Source of the DNA: Paraburkholderia phenoliruptrix
GTDB lineage: Bacteria > Pseudomonadota > Gammaproteobacteria > Burkholderiales > Burkholderiaceae
NCBI RefSeq assembly: GCF_902859825.1
Contig: NZ_CADIKB010000001.1
Coordinates: 372,001 to 436,000 of the forward strand
Length of the DNA stretch: 64,000 bases
Reading direction: 5' to 3'
In this document: positions 45,849 to 55,624 of the stretch, in pieces
Position numbering within the stretch: the stretch's first letter is position 1
Layout: every line of letters begins with the position of its first letter
Program-made: the position numbers and the translations under genes
Notes under the pieces: model-generated
Told to the model about the DNA's origin: nothing
The model's database searches: none
What the model saw: only the letters and a program-made list of their open reading frames with translations

Positions 45849-47822
45849 TCAGTGCGGGGCGTCGTTCGCCTGACTTTGTTCGCGCGCCGATTGCAGATAG
45901 CTGGAGATGGCGCCCGAACGCATGGGCGGGCTGAACAGATAGCCCTGCACCGCGCGGGCGCCCAGTGCCTTGACGACCTCCGCTTGCGACGACGTTTCGA
46001 GCCCCTCCACGACGCATTCCAGCCCGAGGTTCTTGCACAGATCCAGCACCGATTTGACAATCTTCTTCGACGCGCTATTGGAATCGACGTCCGTCATGAA
46101 ACTGCGGTCGATCTTGATCGAATCGAACGGCAGGCGGTGCACGTAGCTGAGGCTGGAATAACCGGTGCCGAAGTCGTCGAGCGAAACGCGGCAGCCTGCC
46201 GCCTTGATCATCGTGAGGGCGGAGCGGGCCTGTTCGAAATCTCGCGTGAGCGCGGTCTCTGTAATTTCGAACGACACGCGGTGCGGCGGCACGCTGCTCG
46301 CCGCGACAATGTCGATCAGCCGGCGCGCACGTGCCGACGTCGAAATATCGATAGCCGAAAGATTGAACGACAGATAAAGCTCGGACGGCCAGTGCGGCAC
46401 TTCCGCGAGCGCCTTGTGCAGCAGCACTTCGGTGATGCGCAAAATGAGTTCGGTGCGCTCCGCGATGCGGATGAACTCCTCCGGCTTGACTGCGCCGAGC
46501 CGCGGGTTGTGCCATCGGCCAAGTGCTTCGAGCCCGATCGTGCGTCGCGTCACGACATCCGAGATCGGCTGAAACTCGAGAAACAGTTCGGACTCCAGAT
46601 CGGCATGACGCAGTTCCTGCGTGACGAGGCTCGAGCGTCGAATGCGCGTTTCGTGTTCGGTCGAGAAAATCACGGCGGTGCCGCGGCGGCTTTCCTTGCC
46701 CACGTACATCGCGGCATCGGCGCGCTCGAACACCTGCGTGACCGTCTTGCCTGCGTCCGGAAATGCGGCCCAGCCGATCGTGCCCGACAGTTCCGCAATA
46801 TTGCCCCCAACGCGATAAGGCTGGCTCAGTGAGTCGCAAATGCGCTGGCCTAATTCCAGCAGCGCATCTTTCGATTGCCGGTCTTGCGCGAGCACGCCGA
46901 ACTCGTCGCCGCCGAGCCGCGCAAAGAAAATGCCGGGCTCCGCGAGCGCAAGGAGCCGCGCGCCCACTTCCTGCAGCACGAGGTCGCCGCTTGCGTGGCC
47001 GTAAATGTCGTTGACCTGCTTGAAGCCGTCCAGATCGATGAGTCCCACGTTGAAGGCCCCGTCCGTCGCGAGCGCCTGCTCGGACAGCGCCCGCAGGGAG
47101 GCGAAGAAACTGCGGCGGTTGGGCAGATCGGTCAGACTGTCGATGCTGGCGAGGCGAAAGTTCTCGTCGCTGAGCCTTTGGGTTTTCTCCTGACTCGCCT
47201 GCAAATCGCGCTGCGTATGCACGACGCCGGCAAACGACCGGTAATACAGTTCGATGATAAACGCGAGGGCGAGTCCGACGAGCGACATGTCGACGGCCAT
47301 TGCGATGAAAACCGGAGACCCCGTGAAGACGAGAAACGTCGCAAAGCTGAGAATGACAATGGAGAGCAACAGCAACGCGGCCACGCGCAGGTGCATCAGG
47401 CAGAACACGCAGCCCACCACGGTCGTCGCCATATAAAACGCCACCTGTGCCTGTTCGTAGGGCGTGCCGTAGGGCAGCAGCATGAGCGACCAGGCGGTGA
47501 ACGCAATGCCGAAAATGCCGGCCATCCAGATGAGTTTGCGCAGCTCCGGTACGGCTTTGTCATGAGTGAGCACGCGATTGCGGCCGCGCCACCAGCGCAC
47601 GCATCGCACGATACACAGCGCGCATAGCACGCCCGGAACGTACATTGTCATCCACGCCGGTGCACTGCGCAGATGCGTGACCGTGACGGCCATCGTATTG
47701 ACGATCAGGATGAAGTAAAGGAGCGGAATCTGGCGGCCGAATGCCTGCACCTGCGAACGCACGAGTTCGGGGTCTCCTTCGGCAACAGACAACGCTTCCC
47801 TCAATCTGGCTATTGCAACCAT
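45849..47822 (-). CDS. Membrane-bound diguanylate cyclase/phosphodiesterase (GGDEF-EAL)
   Basis: 657 residues. Six membrane helices (~32-195) form an MASE-like sensor with no PAS domain. GGDEF domain ~222-390 with intact GGDEF (304-308) and substrate loop DIDGF-type LIDLDGFKQVNDIYGH; no RxxD inhibition site is seen before it. EAL domain ~405-650 with LEALGRW (432-434), ITETAL, and DDFGTGYSSL (metal and loop 6 residues). Both activities look possible; degradation of c-di-GMP is often dominant in this layout. It may matter to the cNMP/motility genes at the start of the window, though it is 42 kb away. Confidence 0.93.
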   Translation of the reverse strand: MVAIARLREALSVAEGDPELVRSQVQAFGRQIPLLYFILIVNTMAVTVTHLRSAPAWMTMYVPGVLCALCIVRCVRWWRGRNRVLTHDKAVPELRKLIWMAGIFGIAFTAWSLMLLPYGTPYEQAQVAFYMATTVVGCVFCLMHLRVAALLLLSIVILSFATFLVFTGSPVFIAMAVDMSLVGLALAFIIELYYRSFAGVVHTQRDLQASQEKTQRLSDENFRLASIDSLTDLPNRRSFFASLRALSEQALATDGAFNVGLIDLDGFKQVNDIYGHASGDLVLQEVGARLLALAEPGIFFARLGGDEFGVLAQDRQSKDALLELGQRICDSLSQPYRVGGNIAELSGTIGWAAFPDAGKTVTQVFERADAAMYVGKESRRGTAVIFSTEHETRIRRSSLVTQELRHADLESELFLEFQPISDVVTRRTIGLEALGRWHNPRLGAVKPEEFIRIAERTELILRITEVLLHKALAEVPHWPSELYLSFNLSAIDISTSARARRLIDIVAASSVPPHRVSFEITETALTRDFEQARSALTMIKAAGCRVSLDDFGTGYSSLSYVHRLPFDSIKIDRSFMTDVDSNSASKKIVKSVLDLCKNLGLECVVEGLETSSQAEVVKALGARAVQGYLFSPPMRSGAISSYLQSAREQSQANDAPH

Positions 47823-47998
47823 TCCTGTCCTTTAACGTTTGCGCCGCATACGCAGCTAGATATATCGGCAGGGCCGGTCGGACCTTGAGCGCGCTAGACC
47901 CGGTGCTCGGTGTCGGTATTCGGTAATAACGACGCGCGTGTGCCGCGCGGCACCGTGTTATACCGCATCATTTCAGTAAATTTGACCCGTGATGGCGC

Positions 47999-48382
47999 TC
48001 AAAGCGTCGGGCAGGACAGCACGCGCAACGGGCCGAGCGTCGTTCCGGGTTCGCCGTGCGTGGCCGGGCTGCCTTGCGGCGGAGTGGAAACGAGGCGCAC
48101 GGCATTCTCGCCGGCATTCGCCAGAACATACTTTTCGGCGCTGTTCTCCGGCTGCCAGTAAGCGCGAAATACGCCATTTGCGCCGAACACGAGCAACTTG
48201 CCGTGCACCGTTTTCGCCCCGCTTATGAGGTCCACCGCCTCACCGTCGCGCACCTGGAAAGGCTGCGGGGTGCTTGCGGTGCCCGCGCGCGCGAGCGTCG
48301 CGCAGCCGTTTTCATCGGCAAAAACGCTCGTGCAAAAGAGCGTGCCGACCAGGACACCTGTTGCAATATGGCGAAATTTCAT
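47999..48382 (-). CDS. Small secreted hypothetical protein
   Basis: 127 residues from ATG 48382 (GGGAGAAAG upstream). Signal peptide MKFRHIATGVLVGTLFCTSVFA with cleavage at ~22. The mature part has two cysteines (near 27 and at the C-terminus, LRVLSCPTL) that could form a disulfide, and beta-rich stretches (AVDLISGAKTVHGKLLVFGANGVFRAYWQPENSAEKYVLANAG). No family recognised. Its stop is in a quiet intergenic space beside the GGDEF-EAL promoter. Confidence 0.68.
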   Translation of the reverse strand: MKFRHIATGVLVGTLFCTSVFADENGCATLARAGTASTPQPFQVRDGEAVDLISGAKTVHGKLLVFGANGVFRAYWQPENSAEKYVLANAGENAVRLVSTPPQGSPATHGEPGTTLGPLRVLSCPTL

Positions 48383-48732
48383 TTTTTCTTTCTCCCGATT
48401 GCCGGCTTGCACGGCGCCTTGCAAGGCGAGTGCCGGCGCTCGCGCGCGGCACGCCAACCCGGTCAAAAAGCGCTGTGCGCGCGCTTTAACGCTCGCTAAA
48501 GCCCTGAAATTGCAACGGATTGTGATTCAAGGCTCGTGCCGGTCAAGCCGGAGAAACACGTAAGCGCGCGATTCTTATGGCACTTTGCCCGCGAAAATCG
48601 TCAAATCGCCCGTGGACGGGTGAAACAAGGCTTACACGCAGGGTTTGCGCGAAAGCGCGCGGATGCGTTAGTGTGTCGGTCCCGGCGCGACAGATGTAGC
48701 GCCGGTTCCATGATTACCATACGGGAAGTGCT
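48383..48732. promoter_or_regulatory. Upstream region of the HU gene
   Basis: About 350 bases between divergent genes. It should contain the HU promoter, but I could not fix a clear -35/-10 pair; a GGAAG ribosome site lies just before the ATG at 48733. Confidence 0.4.
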
Positions 48733-49011
48733 ATGAACAAACAGGAACTGATTGATGCAGTCGCCGCAGCGACGGGCGAAAGCAAAGCGGCCACTGGCCA
48801 AACCATCGACGCTATCGTTGAAGCGGTGACCAAAGCCGTGGTCGGTGGCGATACGGTGCAACTGGTCGGTTTCGGTTCTTTCTCGACCGGCGCGCGTGCA
48901 GCACGCGTGGGCCGCAATCCGTCGACGGGCGCCGAGATCCAGATCGCCGCGGCCAAGACGGTGAAGTTCACCGCAGGTAAAGCGTTCAAGGAAGCGGTCA
49001 ACGCGTCGTAA
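48733..49011 (+). CDS. hup: HU-family DNA-binding protein
   Basis: 92 residues: [39 protein letters not shown], then [45 protein letters not shown]. The beta-arm with the intercalating proline (RNPSTGAEI) is intact. As a dimer it bends and compacts DNA. GGGAAG 6 bases upstream. It may be one of several HU paralogues in the genome. Single gene. Confidence 0.95.
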   Translation: MNKQELIDAVAAATGESKAATGQTIDAIVEAVTKAVVGGDTVQLVGFGSFSTGARAARVGRNPSTGAEIQIAAAKTVKFTAGKAFKEAVNAS

Positions 49012-49202
49012 TGCAACGCGCTTCGCGCCGGAGCGTCCGCACTGCCCCCCGCATCATGCTGTCAGGGCACTGCGAGCGACGCCTCGGGTGCGAAGAATCA
49101 CGCGCTGCCCAGCCCCGATCAGACGAATTCATCGGCGGATGGCGCGGCGCGTGTGCGCGGCTTGTCTCGAGCCGGCTTGCCGCACTCAGGCGGCTTGTGG
49201 CA

Positions 49203-50321
49203 TCAGCCCGCGCGGCGCTTGCGGGTCGCCTCGGCGAGGGTTTCCAGCACCGGTTCGGTTTGCGCCCAGCTGACGCAGGCATCCGTAATGGACACGCCGT
49301 AACGCAGCGGCTCTCCGGCCTTCAGATCCTGACGGCCTTCTTCCAGATGACTTTCAAGCATCACGCCGATAATGCGGCGCTCCTGCGCCGACAATTGCTG
49401 CGCGAGATCCTGAACCACATCCAGCTGACGCAAATGCGATTTGCCGGAATTCGCGTGCGAGCAGTCAATCATTACCTGTTCGCGCAAGCCCGCTGATTTG
49501 AGCGCCGCACAGGTTGCGGCCACGGAAGCGCTGTCGTAGTTCGGCCCTTTCTTACCGCCGCGCAGAATCACGTGGGCGTCGTCGTTGCCGCGCGTTTCGA
49601 AAATCGCGGCCATGCCCATTTTCGTCATGCCCATGAATGCGTGGCTCGCGCGTGCGGCGACGATTGCGTCAGCAGCGATCTGCACGCCGCCGTCGGTGCC
49701 GTTCTTGAAACCGATGGGGCAGCTGAGGCCGGAAGCCAGCTGCCGGTGACTCTGGCTTTCCGTTGTGCGCGCACCGATTGCGCCCCAGGCGATCAGGTCC
49801 GCAATGTACTGCGGGCTCAGCAGGTCGAGAAATTCGGTGGCGGTGGGCAAGCCGAGACCGTTGATGTCGAGCAGCAATTGCCGCGCGAGACGCAGGCCCT
49901 CGTTAATGCGGAAGCTGCCGTCCAGACGCGGATCGTTGATATAGCCTTTCCAGCCGACCGTGGTGCGCGGCTTTTCGAAGTACACGCGCATGATGATCAG
50001 CAGGTCGTCTTTGTACGCATCCGCGGCGGCTTTCAGTTTGTGCGCGTAGTCGATGGCCTGGTCGTGGTCGTGAATCGAGCAGGGCCCGACGATCATCACG
50101 AGGCGGTCGTCGCGCTCGTGCAGAATGTCCGCGATTTCCACGCGGGTGTGTTCGACGAGCGATTGCACCGCGGGCGGCACGGGTAGCTCGTCTTGCAAGA
50201 GAGCAGGGGAAATCAGCGGGCGGACGGCGCCGATGCGCACGTCGTCGATGCGCGTGGTGTCCTGGGTGGCGTCGGCCGAGCCGACTTCCTGGTCGTGCAA
50301 AGGATTGTCGATGGCGCTCAA
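49203..50321 (-). CDS. aroG: 3-deoxy-7-phosphoheptulonate (DAHP) synthase, class I
   Basis: 372 residues, full class I (AroG/AroF) length. It condenses phosphoenolpyruvate and erythrose 4-phosphate, the first step of aromatic amino-acid synthesis. Signatures: VMIVGPCSIHDHDQAIDYA (metal Cys), MRVYFEKPRTTVGWKGYINDP, GARTTESQSHRQLASG, FKNGTDGG, VMIDCSHANSGK (metal His/Asp side), GVMLESHLEEGRQ (Glu) and ITDACVSW (Asp). Which amino acid inhibits it cannot be stated with certainty. Single gene. Confidence 0.95.
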   Translation of the reverse strand: MSAIDNPLHDQEVGSADATQDTTRIDDVRIGAVRPLISPALLQDELPVPPAVQSLVEHTRVEIADILHERDDRLVMIVGPCSIHDHDQAIDYAHKLKAAADAYKDDLLIIMRVYFEKPRTTVGWKGYINDPRLDGSFRINEGLRLARQLLLDINGLGLPTATEFLDLLSPQYIADLIAWGAIGARTTESQSHRQLASGLSCPIGFKNGTDGGVQIAADAIVAARASHAFMGMTKMGMAAIFETRGNDDAHVILRGGKKGPNYDSASVAATCAALKSAGLREQVMIDCSHANSGKSHLRQLDVVQDLAQQLSAQERRIIGVMLESHLEEGRQDLKAGEPLRYGVSITDACVSWAQTEPVLETLAEATRKRRAG

Positions 50322-50461
50322 GGTATTCTCCCGGACTTGTCGATGTGAGCTGGCCTCGCGGCCTTGAATATGAATGGGGTGGCGTGTGATGCGCTGCCGG
50401 GATTATGACATTCGCGTGCCGCTGCCGAGAAACGGCGCTGTGCGAGGGTGCTGGGCGCTGC

Positions 50462-51265
50462 TTAAAGCCGCCCGATTAGCGCCATCGCCGCAGCCGGATT
50501 GCGTTCCTTGAAGCCGCTGATCACATAGAGATAAACGTCGCGCGCGGCGGCTTTCGCGGGAGCCTTGCCGCAGGTCTCCAGATCGCCGGGCGTCGTGCCC
50601 GCCGCCAGTTGGCGCGCGCGCTCGGCCCATGCGTCGAGCGCTTTGGTTGAATAGCCCATGGCCTGTTTGTCGGTGGTGCCCATGATGCGCGCGTAGACGA
50701 ACGGCGCGGTGACGTCGGCGATTTGCGGGTAGTCGCTGTCCCCGGCCAGCACCACGGCGACCTTGTATTTGCGTGCCAGCGCGATGAACTCAGGCGTCCT
50801 GAAGCTTTCGTTACGCACTTCAATGGCGTGGCGGAGTTTCACCCCTTCGATGCTCGCCGGCAGCAGCTTCAGAAAGGCCTCGAAATCTTCGCTGTCGAAT
50901 TTCTTGGTTGGCGCGAACTGCCAGTTGATAGGCCCGAGCTTCTGCTTGAGCAACAGCACGCCGCTCGCGAAAAAACGCTCAATGGTCTCGCCGGCGTCCG
51001 CCAGCACTTTTCGATTTGTCGCGTAACGCGGCGCCTTCAGCGAAAAGACGAAATTCTCCGGCGTTTCCTGATACCACTTTTCATAGCTCGCCGGTTTTTG
51101 CAAACCGTAGAACGTGCCGTTGATTTCTATGGTTGTCAGCTGGCGGCTCGCGTATTCGAGCTCGCGCTTTTGCGTCAGATCCGGCGGATAAAACGCCCCG
51201 CGCCATGGGCCATAGGTCCAGCCTCCAATGCCAACCCGGATTCGCGGTTTCGTGGGTGTCGCCAT
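50462..51265 (-). CDS. DUF72-family protein
   Basis: 267 residues with the DUF72 TIM-barrel-like pattern: VGIGGWTYGPWRGAFYPPDL, LEYASRQLTTIEINGTFYGLQKPASYEKWYQETPENFVFSLKAPRYAT, and LGPINWQFAPTKKFD. Relatives occur in nearly all bacteria; a nuclease or SF1-type role has been suggested but not proved. It lies downstream of aroG's promoter side and is probably a single gene. Confidence 0.9.
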   Translation of the reverse strand: MATPTKPRIRVGIGGWTYGPWRGAFYPPDLTQKRELEYASRQLTTIEINGTFYGLQKPASYEKWYQETPENFVFSLKAPRYATNRKVLADAGETIERFFASGVLLLKQKLGPINWQFAPTKKFDSEDFEAFLKLLPASIEGVKLRHAIEVRNESFRTPEFIALARKYKVAVVLAGDSDYPQIADVTAPFVYARIMGTTDKQAMGYSTKALDAWAERARQLAAGTTPGDLETCGKAPAKAAARDVYLYVISGFKERNPAAAMALIGRL

Positions 51266-51728
51266 ATGCCGTTATCCTCGTAACCCGCGTTGCCTTGGGG
51301 CGCTCAGGTGTCGACTACACCTCGATAGCTGTACCGTGCGTCCATGCAGGCATGAGCTGCGGGTCGCGTTAGTGTTACTGCACCGTCTTAAGCTAGCGCC
51401 TAGCGTAGCAATCGGCAGTTCGCCATGCAAGCGCGGAACGCTTAAAACAAGGGATATTCTTCGTGGAAAAAGTCAGCGATTGTTTTTCCGACCGTGGGCA
51501 TGCGGTTCGCTCAGCTATTATGCAGCGACGCTTCCCGTGTATAACGGTCCCAGGACAAGAAAACGGGCATGATCGCGCCTATAGGTCCAGCGATCGACTT
51601 GCTAGTCAGCAAGTTTATAGATTGACGGGCTGATGTTTAATCGGACGAAGCACCGACGCCGGACCTGGCGACGTGCGAACCCCGCATAGAGTTGAACAGA
51701 CTGTTGACGCGAAAACAGAACTATTGCG
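51266..51728. other. Intergenic region before LysR
   Basis: About 460 bases, visibly lower in GC than the flanking genes. A perfect short inverted repeat CTTGCT-AGTC-AGCAAG lies at 51598-51613, about 115 bases before the LysR start, and could be part of its operator. No gene seen. Confidence 0.4.
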
Positions 51729-52694
51729 ATGAGTAACCTCGATCTGAACTTGCTGCGTGTGTTCGATGCGATCCTTCGGGAACGGAACGTTCTTCGTGCA
51801 AGCGATGCGATCAATCTAAGTCCGTCCGCAGTCAGCCACGCACTGTCGCGTCTGCGAGCATTTCTCGATGATGATCTGTTTGTGCGAACGGCGACCGGGA
51901 TGGAACCCACGGCCCGCGCGCTGGAGATGGCGCCGCTCGTACGGGACGCACTCGTAGTCATTGAGCGTGCAATCGGACCGAAGCAGTTCGACCCCGCCAG
52001 CACGCAGCGGCAATTCTGCATCGCGGCGACCGACTACGTCACCGCGGTGATTTTGCCCAGATTTCTTCGTGCGACGTCGCTCGCCGCGCCCAACGCGGGC
52101 ATCGCGCTGTTGCCTGCGAGCAGGATCGATCTGACCACTCAGATCGATGTGGGCCGGGTCGAAATCGCACTTGGATCGTTTTCGAATGTGCCACCCCGAA
52201 TTCAAGAAAAGGTGTTGTTCGAAGAACGGGACATGATGGTGATCGCCTCCGATCACCCGCTCGCGGGATGGGAGATTGGCCTGAAAGATTTCGCCAGTCT
52301 GCCACTGTTGGTGGTCTCAACCGGAGTTTCCGAGGATGGCTTCCTCTCCGAGCGCGGACTGACGAGAAGGACAGAGATGTTCGATCGCACCGCGCTGGAA
52401 GCGGCCTTCGAATCGATCGGCAAGCGGCCCGACTTCAAGATCGTCCAACCACACTTCCTCGCGATCCCGAGCTTGCTCGCCGGGACGCAAATGGCAGCGA
52501 TCGTGCCGGCGCCGCTCGCCCGACTTTTCACGCAATCGCGCACGGTCTACGCAGCGGAACTGCCATGGGAACCGACGACGCGCGCGCTGCAGATGATCTG
52601 GCACGAGCGGCATACGGAGGATCGGGGTCATGCCTGGCTGCGTGCCATGTTGTTAGACGCGGCCGTGGCGGCGGCCGCGACGAAGGCCGCGTAG
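51729..52694 (+). CDS. LysR-family regulator, NodD/NahR-like
   Basis: 321 residues. HTH: MSNLDLNLLRVFDAILRERNVLRASDAINLSPSAVSHALSRLRAFLDDDLFVRTATGMEPTARA. This 'DLNLLRVFDA' subgroup often senses aromatic or xenobiotic molecules. The nitroreductase gene follows 120 bases downstream on the same strand and is a probable target. It is clearly paralogous to the LysR at 62131. Confidence 0.92.
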   Translation: MSNLDLNLLRVFDAILRERNVLRASDAINLSPSAVSHALSRLRAFLDDDLFVRTATGMEPTARALEMAPLVRDALVVIERAIGPKQFDPASTQRQFCIAATDYVTAVILPRFLRATSLAAPNAGIALLPASRIDLTTQIDVGRVEIALGSFSNVPPRIQEKVLFEERDMMVIASDHPLAGWEIGLKDFASLPLLVVSTGVSEDGFLSERGLTRRTEMFDRTALEAAFESIGKRPDFKIVQPHFLAIPSLLAGTQMAAIVPAPLARLFTQSRTVYAAELPWEPTTRALQMIWHERHTEDRGHAWLRAMLLDAAVAAAATKAA

Positions 52695-52814
52695 CGCGGG
52701 TGGGCAGGCTTACAGAGCTGCATGTCATGCATTTAGCTCTTCAGAAAAATGCACTTCTTGGAACCGGGCTGGCCGTGTAGCCTGCAACCAGGTATCCATT
52801 GAAGGGCTCTTGAC

Positions 52815-53522
52815 ATGTTGACCGATGAAATCGAAACAGCACTTGATTTGACCGAACTCGAAAGAGTCATGATCAGCCGATTTGCCAACCGGTTCTTTCT
52901 GAATCGTGAGGTCGACCCGGCAATTGTGAAGGGAATTCTCAACTCGGCGCGTTACGCCGCTACAGGTGCCAACGTTCAACCCTGGCGCGTTCACGTCGCG
53001 GCCGGCAGCGCAAGAAGGCAGCTGATTGATGCGATCAGTACTGCGCACGAGACTTCCCCAGGTGATCACTCGTCCGAGTATCGCTACCTTCCGAAGACAT
53101 TACCTGAGCCGTTCGCGTCGCGTCTACGCGAGTTCGGCGCGGTTTTTTTCGGGTCCCTGGGTATCGGTCGGGAAGACGTTGCAGCCCGCGCAGCCAATAC
53201 GGCGCGGAACTGCCGATTCTTTGACGCGCCCGTCGCGTTAATCTTTACGATCGATCGGCGTCTGGAGAGAGGCAGTTGGCTGGACCTCGGCATGTTCATC
53301 CAGAACGTCATGCTCGCGGCAAAGGCACGGGGATTGGACACCTGCACACAGGAGTTTCTTTCGCGTTATCACGCAGTCATTCGGGAAGAGCTGACTCTCG
53401 GCCCCGAGGAGCTGGTAGTCTGCACGATGGCAATGGGTTACGGCGATCCTGACTGGGCAAAGCGACGCCCGCAGATGCCGAAGGTACCCGTTGACGAGTT
53501 TGCATCGTTTTACGGGCTCTAA
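52815..53522 (+). CDS. Nitroreductase-family FMN protein
   Basis: 235 residues. Nitroreductase fold: RFANRFFLNREVDPAIVKGILNSARYAATGANVQPWRVHVAAG (FMN phosphate side), SWLDLGMFIQNVMLAAKARGLDTCTQEFLSRYHAVIREEL, and VVCTMAMGYGDPDWAKRRPQMPKVPVDEF. NfsB/NfnB-like; reduces nitroaromatics or quinones with NAD(P)H. Downstream of a NodD-type LysR, fitting a xenobiotic-responsive pair. Confidence 0.9.
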   Translation: MLTDEIETALDLTELERVMISRFANRFFLNREVDPAIVKGILNSARYAATGANVQPWRVHVAAGSARRQLIDAISTAHETSPGDHSSEYRYLPKTLPEPFASRLREFGAVFFGSLGIGREDVAARAANTARNCRFFDAPVALIFTIDRRLERGSWLDLGMFIQNVMLAAKARGLDTCTQEFLSRYHAVIREELTLGPEELVVCTMAMGYGDPDWAKRRPQMPKVPVDEFASFYGL

Positions 53523-54031
53523 CGAGGCAACGAAGCTTACCGCTTGGGAAAAGTCGCTGCTGCCCGACCACGATCGGTTCAGGGCGACGTGTTCGGGACG
53601 GCGCCTGCCGAAAACGACGTGGCTTGACGTCGCACCCGATGCGTCTGACGGACATCGGCTACATGCGCGTGATGCGCCAGCCTCTCACGCGCATATGTTT
53701 GCTGGTTGCTCGTCGCGGCGTGTATCCACGGCAGCACCACGCCGCAACTGAATGCGCCGTCAACGAACGCGGCGGCCAGCCGCGCGGGAGCGATGACTAG
53801 GCGCAAGCGCATGGGCAGGCGGCAGTAGGGTGTCGTGCCCGATTGCCGGCACGGCCATGCCGAAGGCCATGGCGGTACAGGCGGCTCTTGCGATGGATCG
53901 AATGTTCATGAAAATCGGGCTCCCGTGTGTGCTTCCGCATTCCCGTGTGTGGGCTGAGCACGCGAAAGCACCAGGAACGAACATTTTCGATGCACCAAGA
54001 TGCGAGGCAGAGGCAGGTTGTCGCTAGTCCG
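53523..54031. other. Intergenic region with a possible eroded gene
   Basis: About 510 bases. On the minus strand at 53760-53909 a 49-codon frame starts like a signal peptide (MNIRSIARAACTAMAFGMAVPAIGHD) and then becomes arginine-rich and stops. It looks like the start of an exported protein that has lost its body. I do not call it as a gene. Confidence 0.4.
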
Positions 54032-55441
54032 TCAATGGCGCCCGCGAACGAGTTCCTGCAGGCGGGAACAGTTGGCGGCCAGCGTTGTTTCATCCAGATT
54101 TGTCACGCCCAGCAGTAGCCCCTGCCGCCTTGGATCGTCCATGTACCACGGGGAGAGAGGAACGGGAGCCAACCCGAAAGCTCGCGCCCGCAAAGCGATA
54201 TCGACATCCGATACGGATGGGGCAAGCGCGGCCACGACGGTCATGCCGGCGGCCGCCTGCACCTTGAGGGAATCCGTCGCCTGGTCCTGCAGGCAACGAA
54301 CGAGGGCCGCCTGCCGGGCAGCGTAGAGACGCTTCATCCGTCGCAGATGGCGGAGATAGTGTCCCTCGTGCATGAACTCGGTGACGGCGTGCTGCACGGA
54401 TGCAGCCGGGGCGGGCGCGAGGCACGCCGCGACGTCGCCGAAGCGGCGCGCCATGTCCGGCGGGACAATAATAAATCCCAGGCGCAAGGCCGGGCTGATT
54501 GTCTTGCTGAAGGTTCCGATGTGCAGCACTCGTCCATCGCGATCGAGCGAGGCCAGCGCCGGTGTGGCCCGTCCTTTTAGCTGGAGCTCGCCGAGATAAT
54601 CGTCTTCGACGATCCACGCGTCGTGCCGTTTGGCCCAGCTGAGCAGTGAAATCCGTCGAGCGAGGGACATCGTCATCCCGAGCGGCGCCTGCTGACCCGG
54701 TGTCACCACCGCGAGGGCGGCTTCGGGCGCGATCCGCGTGCCAGCGTCGATATCGATCCCCTCCGGGTCCACCGGCACCGCTGCCACAGTCATGCCTGCC
54801 AGCCCGAGCGCCATGCGCGTCAGCGGAAAGCCCGGGTCTTCCAGCCAGGCCTGTCTGCCTTCCACCCTGAGGGCGCGAATCGTGAGATTGAGCGCGCCGG
54901 AGAAACCTGCCGTAACGAAAACCTGGGAGGGACTGCATCGAAGCCCGCGTGAGACACCGAGATATGCGGCGATCTCCCGCCGCAAATCCGGTTCGCCTCG
55001 TGGATCGGGGTAGCCGACGGGAGCCGCTGCCGCCCGGCGCGCGGCGCGTGCCTGAATACGTGACCAGAGCTTGAACGGAAAGGCGTCCTGGGAAGGCACC
55101 CCCATTTGAAACGCCAAAGGCGCCGAACTGAAATCGTAGAACAGGTCTGGCAGCGGCGGCGCCTCCGGCGACCATCCGGCCGTCGCGGGAACCGGCCGCG
55201 CGGCTACACGGGTGCCGGCCGCGCCCAGGCCGATGGCGAACTGCTCGTCGATCAGTCGTTCATAGGCGGCCCGCACGGTGCCCCGGGACACGCCCAGCTG
55301 CGCGGCAAGATCCGACCACGAGGGTAGCCGCGCGCCCGCGGCAAGCTGGCCCGATTGGATCGCATCGCGAAGGGAGCCATAAATTTGCGCCGATAGAGAG
55401 GTGCGTCCGGAGCGATCCAGGCGGACAGAAAGCGTTGTCAT
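54032..55441 (-). CDS. MocR/PdxR-family regulator (GntR HTH plus aminotransferase-like domain)
   Basis: 469 residues. GntR-type winged helix at ~12-75 (SLSAQIYGSLRDAIQSGQLAAGARLPSWSDLAAQLGVSRGTVRAAYERL), linker, then a fold-type I aminotransferase domain (~115-465) with VFVTAGFSGALNLTIRAL, VVTPGQQAPLG, DDYLGEL and the PLP lysine in HIGTFSKTISPALRLGF. MocR proteins use PLP as a sensor rather than an enzyme cofactor. It is divergent from the HD-domain gene (183-base gap), its probable target. Confidence 0.93.
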   Translation of the reverse strand: MTTLSVRLDRSGRTSLSAQIYGSLRDAIQSGQLAAGARLPSWSDLAAQLGVSRGTVRAAYERLIDEQFAIGLGAAGTRVAARPVPATAGWSPEAPPLPDLFYDFSSAPLAFQMGVPSQDAFPFKLWSRIQARAARRAAAAPVGYPDPRGEPDLRREIAAYLGVSRGLRCSPSQVFVTAGFSGALNLTIRALRVEGRQAWLEDPGFPLTRMALGLAGMTVAAVPVDPEGIDIDAGTRIAPEAALAVVTPGQQAPLGMTMSLARRISLLSWAKRHDAWIVEDDYLGELQLKGRATPALASLDRDGRVLHIGTFSKTISPALRLGFIIVPPDMARRFGDVAACLAPAPAASVQHAVTEFMHEGHYLRHLRRMKRLYAARQAALVRCLQDQATDSLKVQAAAGMTVVAALAPSVSDVDIALRARAFGLAPVPLSPWYMDDPRRQGLLLGVTNLDETTLAANCSRLQELVRGRH

Positions 55442-55624
55442 GGACGCGATGGTACATGCGGATCGTTCGAACTTGGGCCTTTTCCATAACCCGACGAAAG
55501 CGTAACTTTCTCCGTATAACGCCGCCGGGCAGTTCCCCGGCGGGATCAGCGACGAGGCGGTGAGGTCAGAAAGTCAGGCGTGCTGCAGGAATCGCACGCT
55601 CCCTACAGTTGGAGGAGGAATCCG

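Noticed and set aside
53760..53909. 49-codon frame with a signal-peptide-like start
   Set aside because: The part after the signal is short and Arg-rich with no family; at most the leftover of an exported protein.
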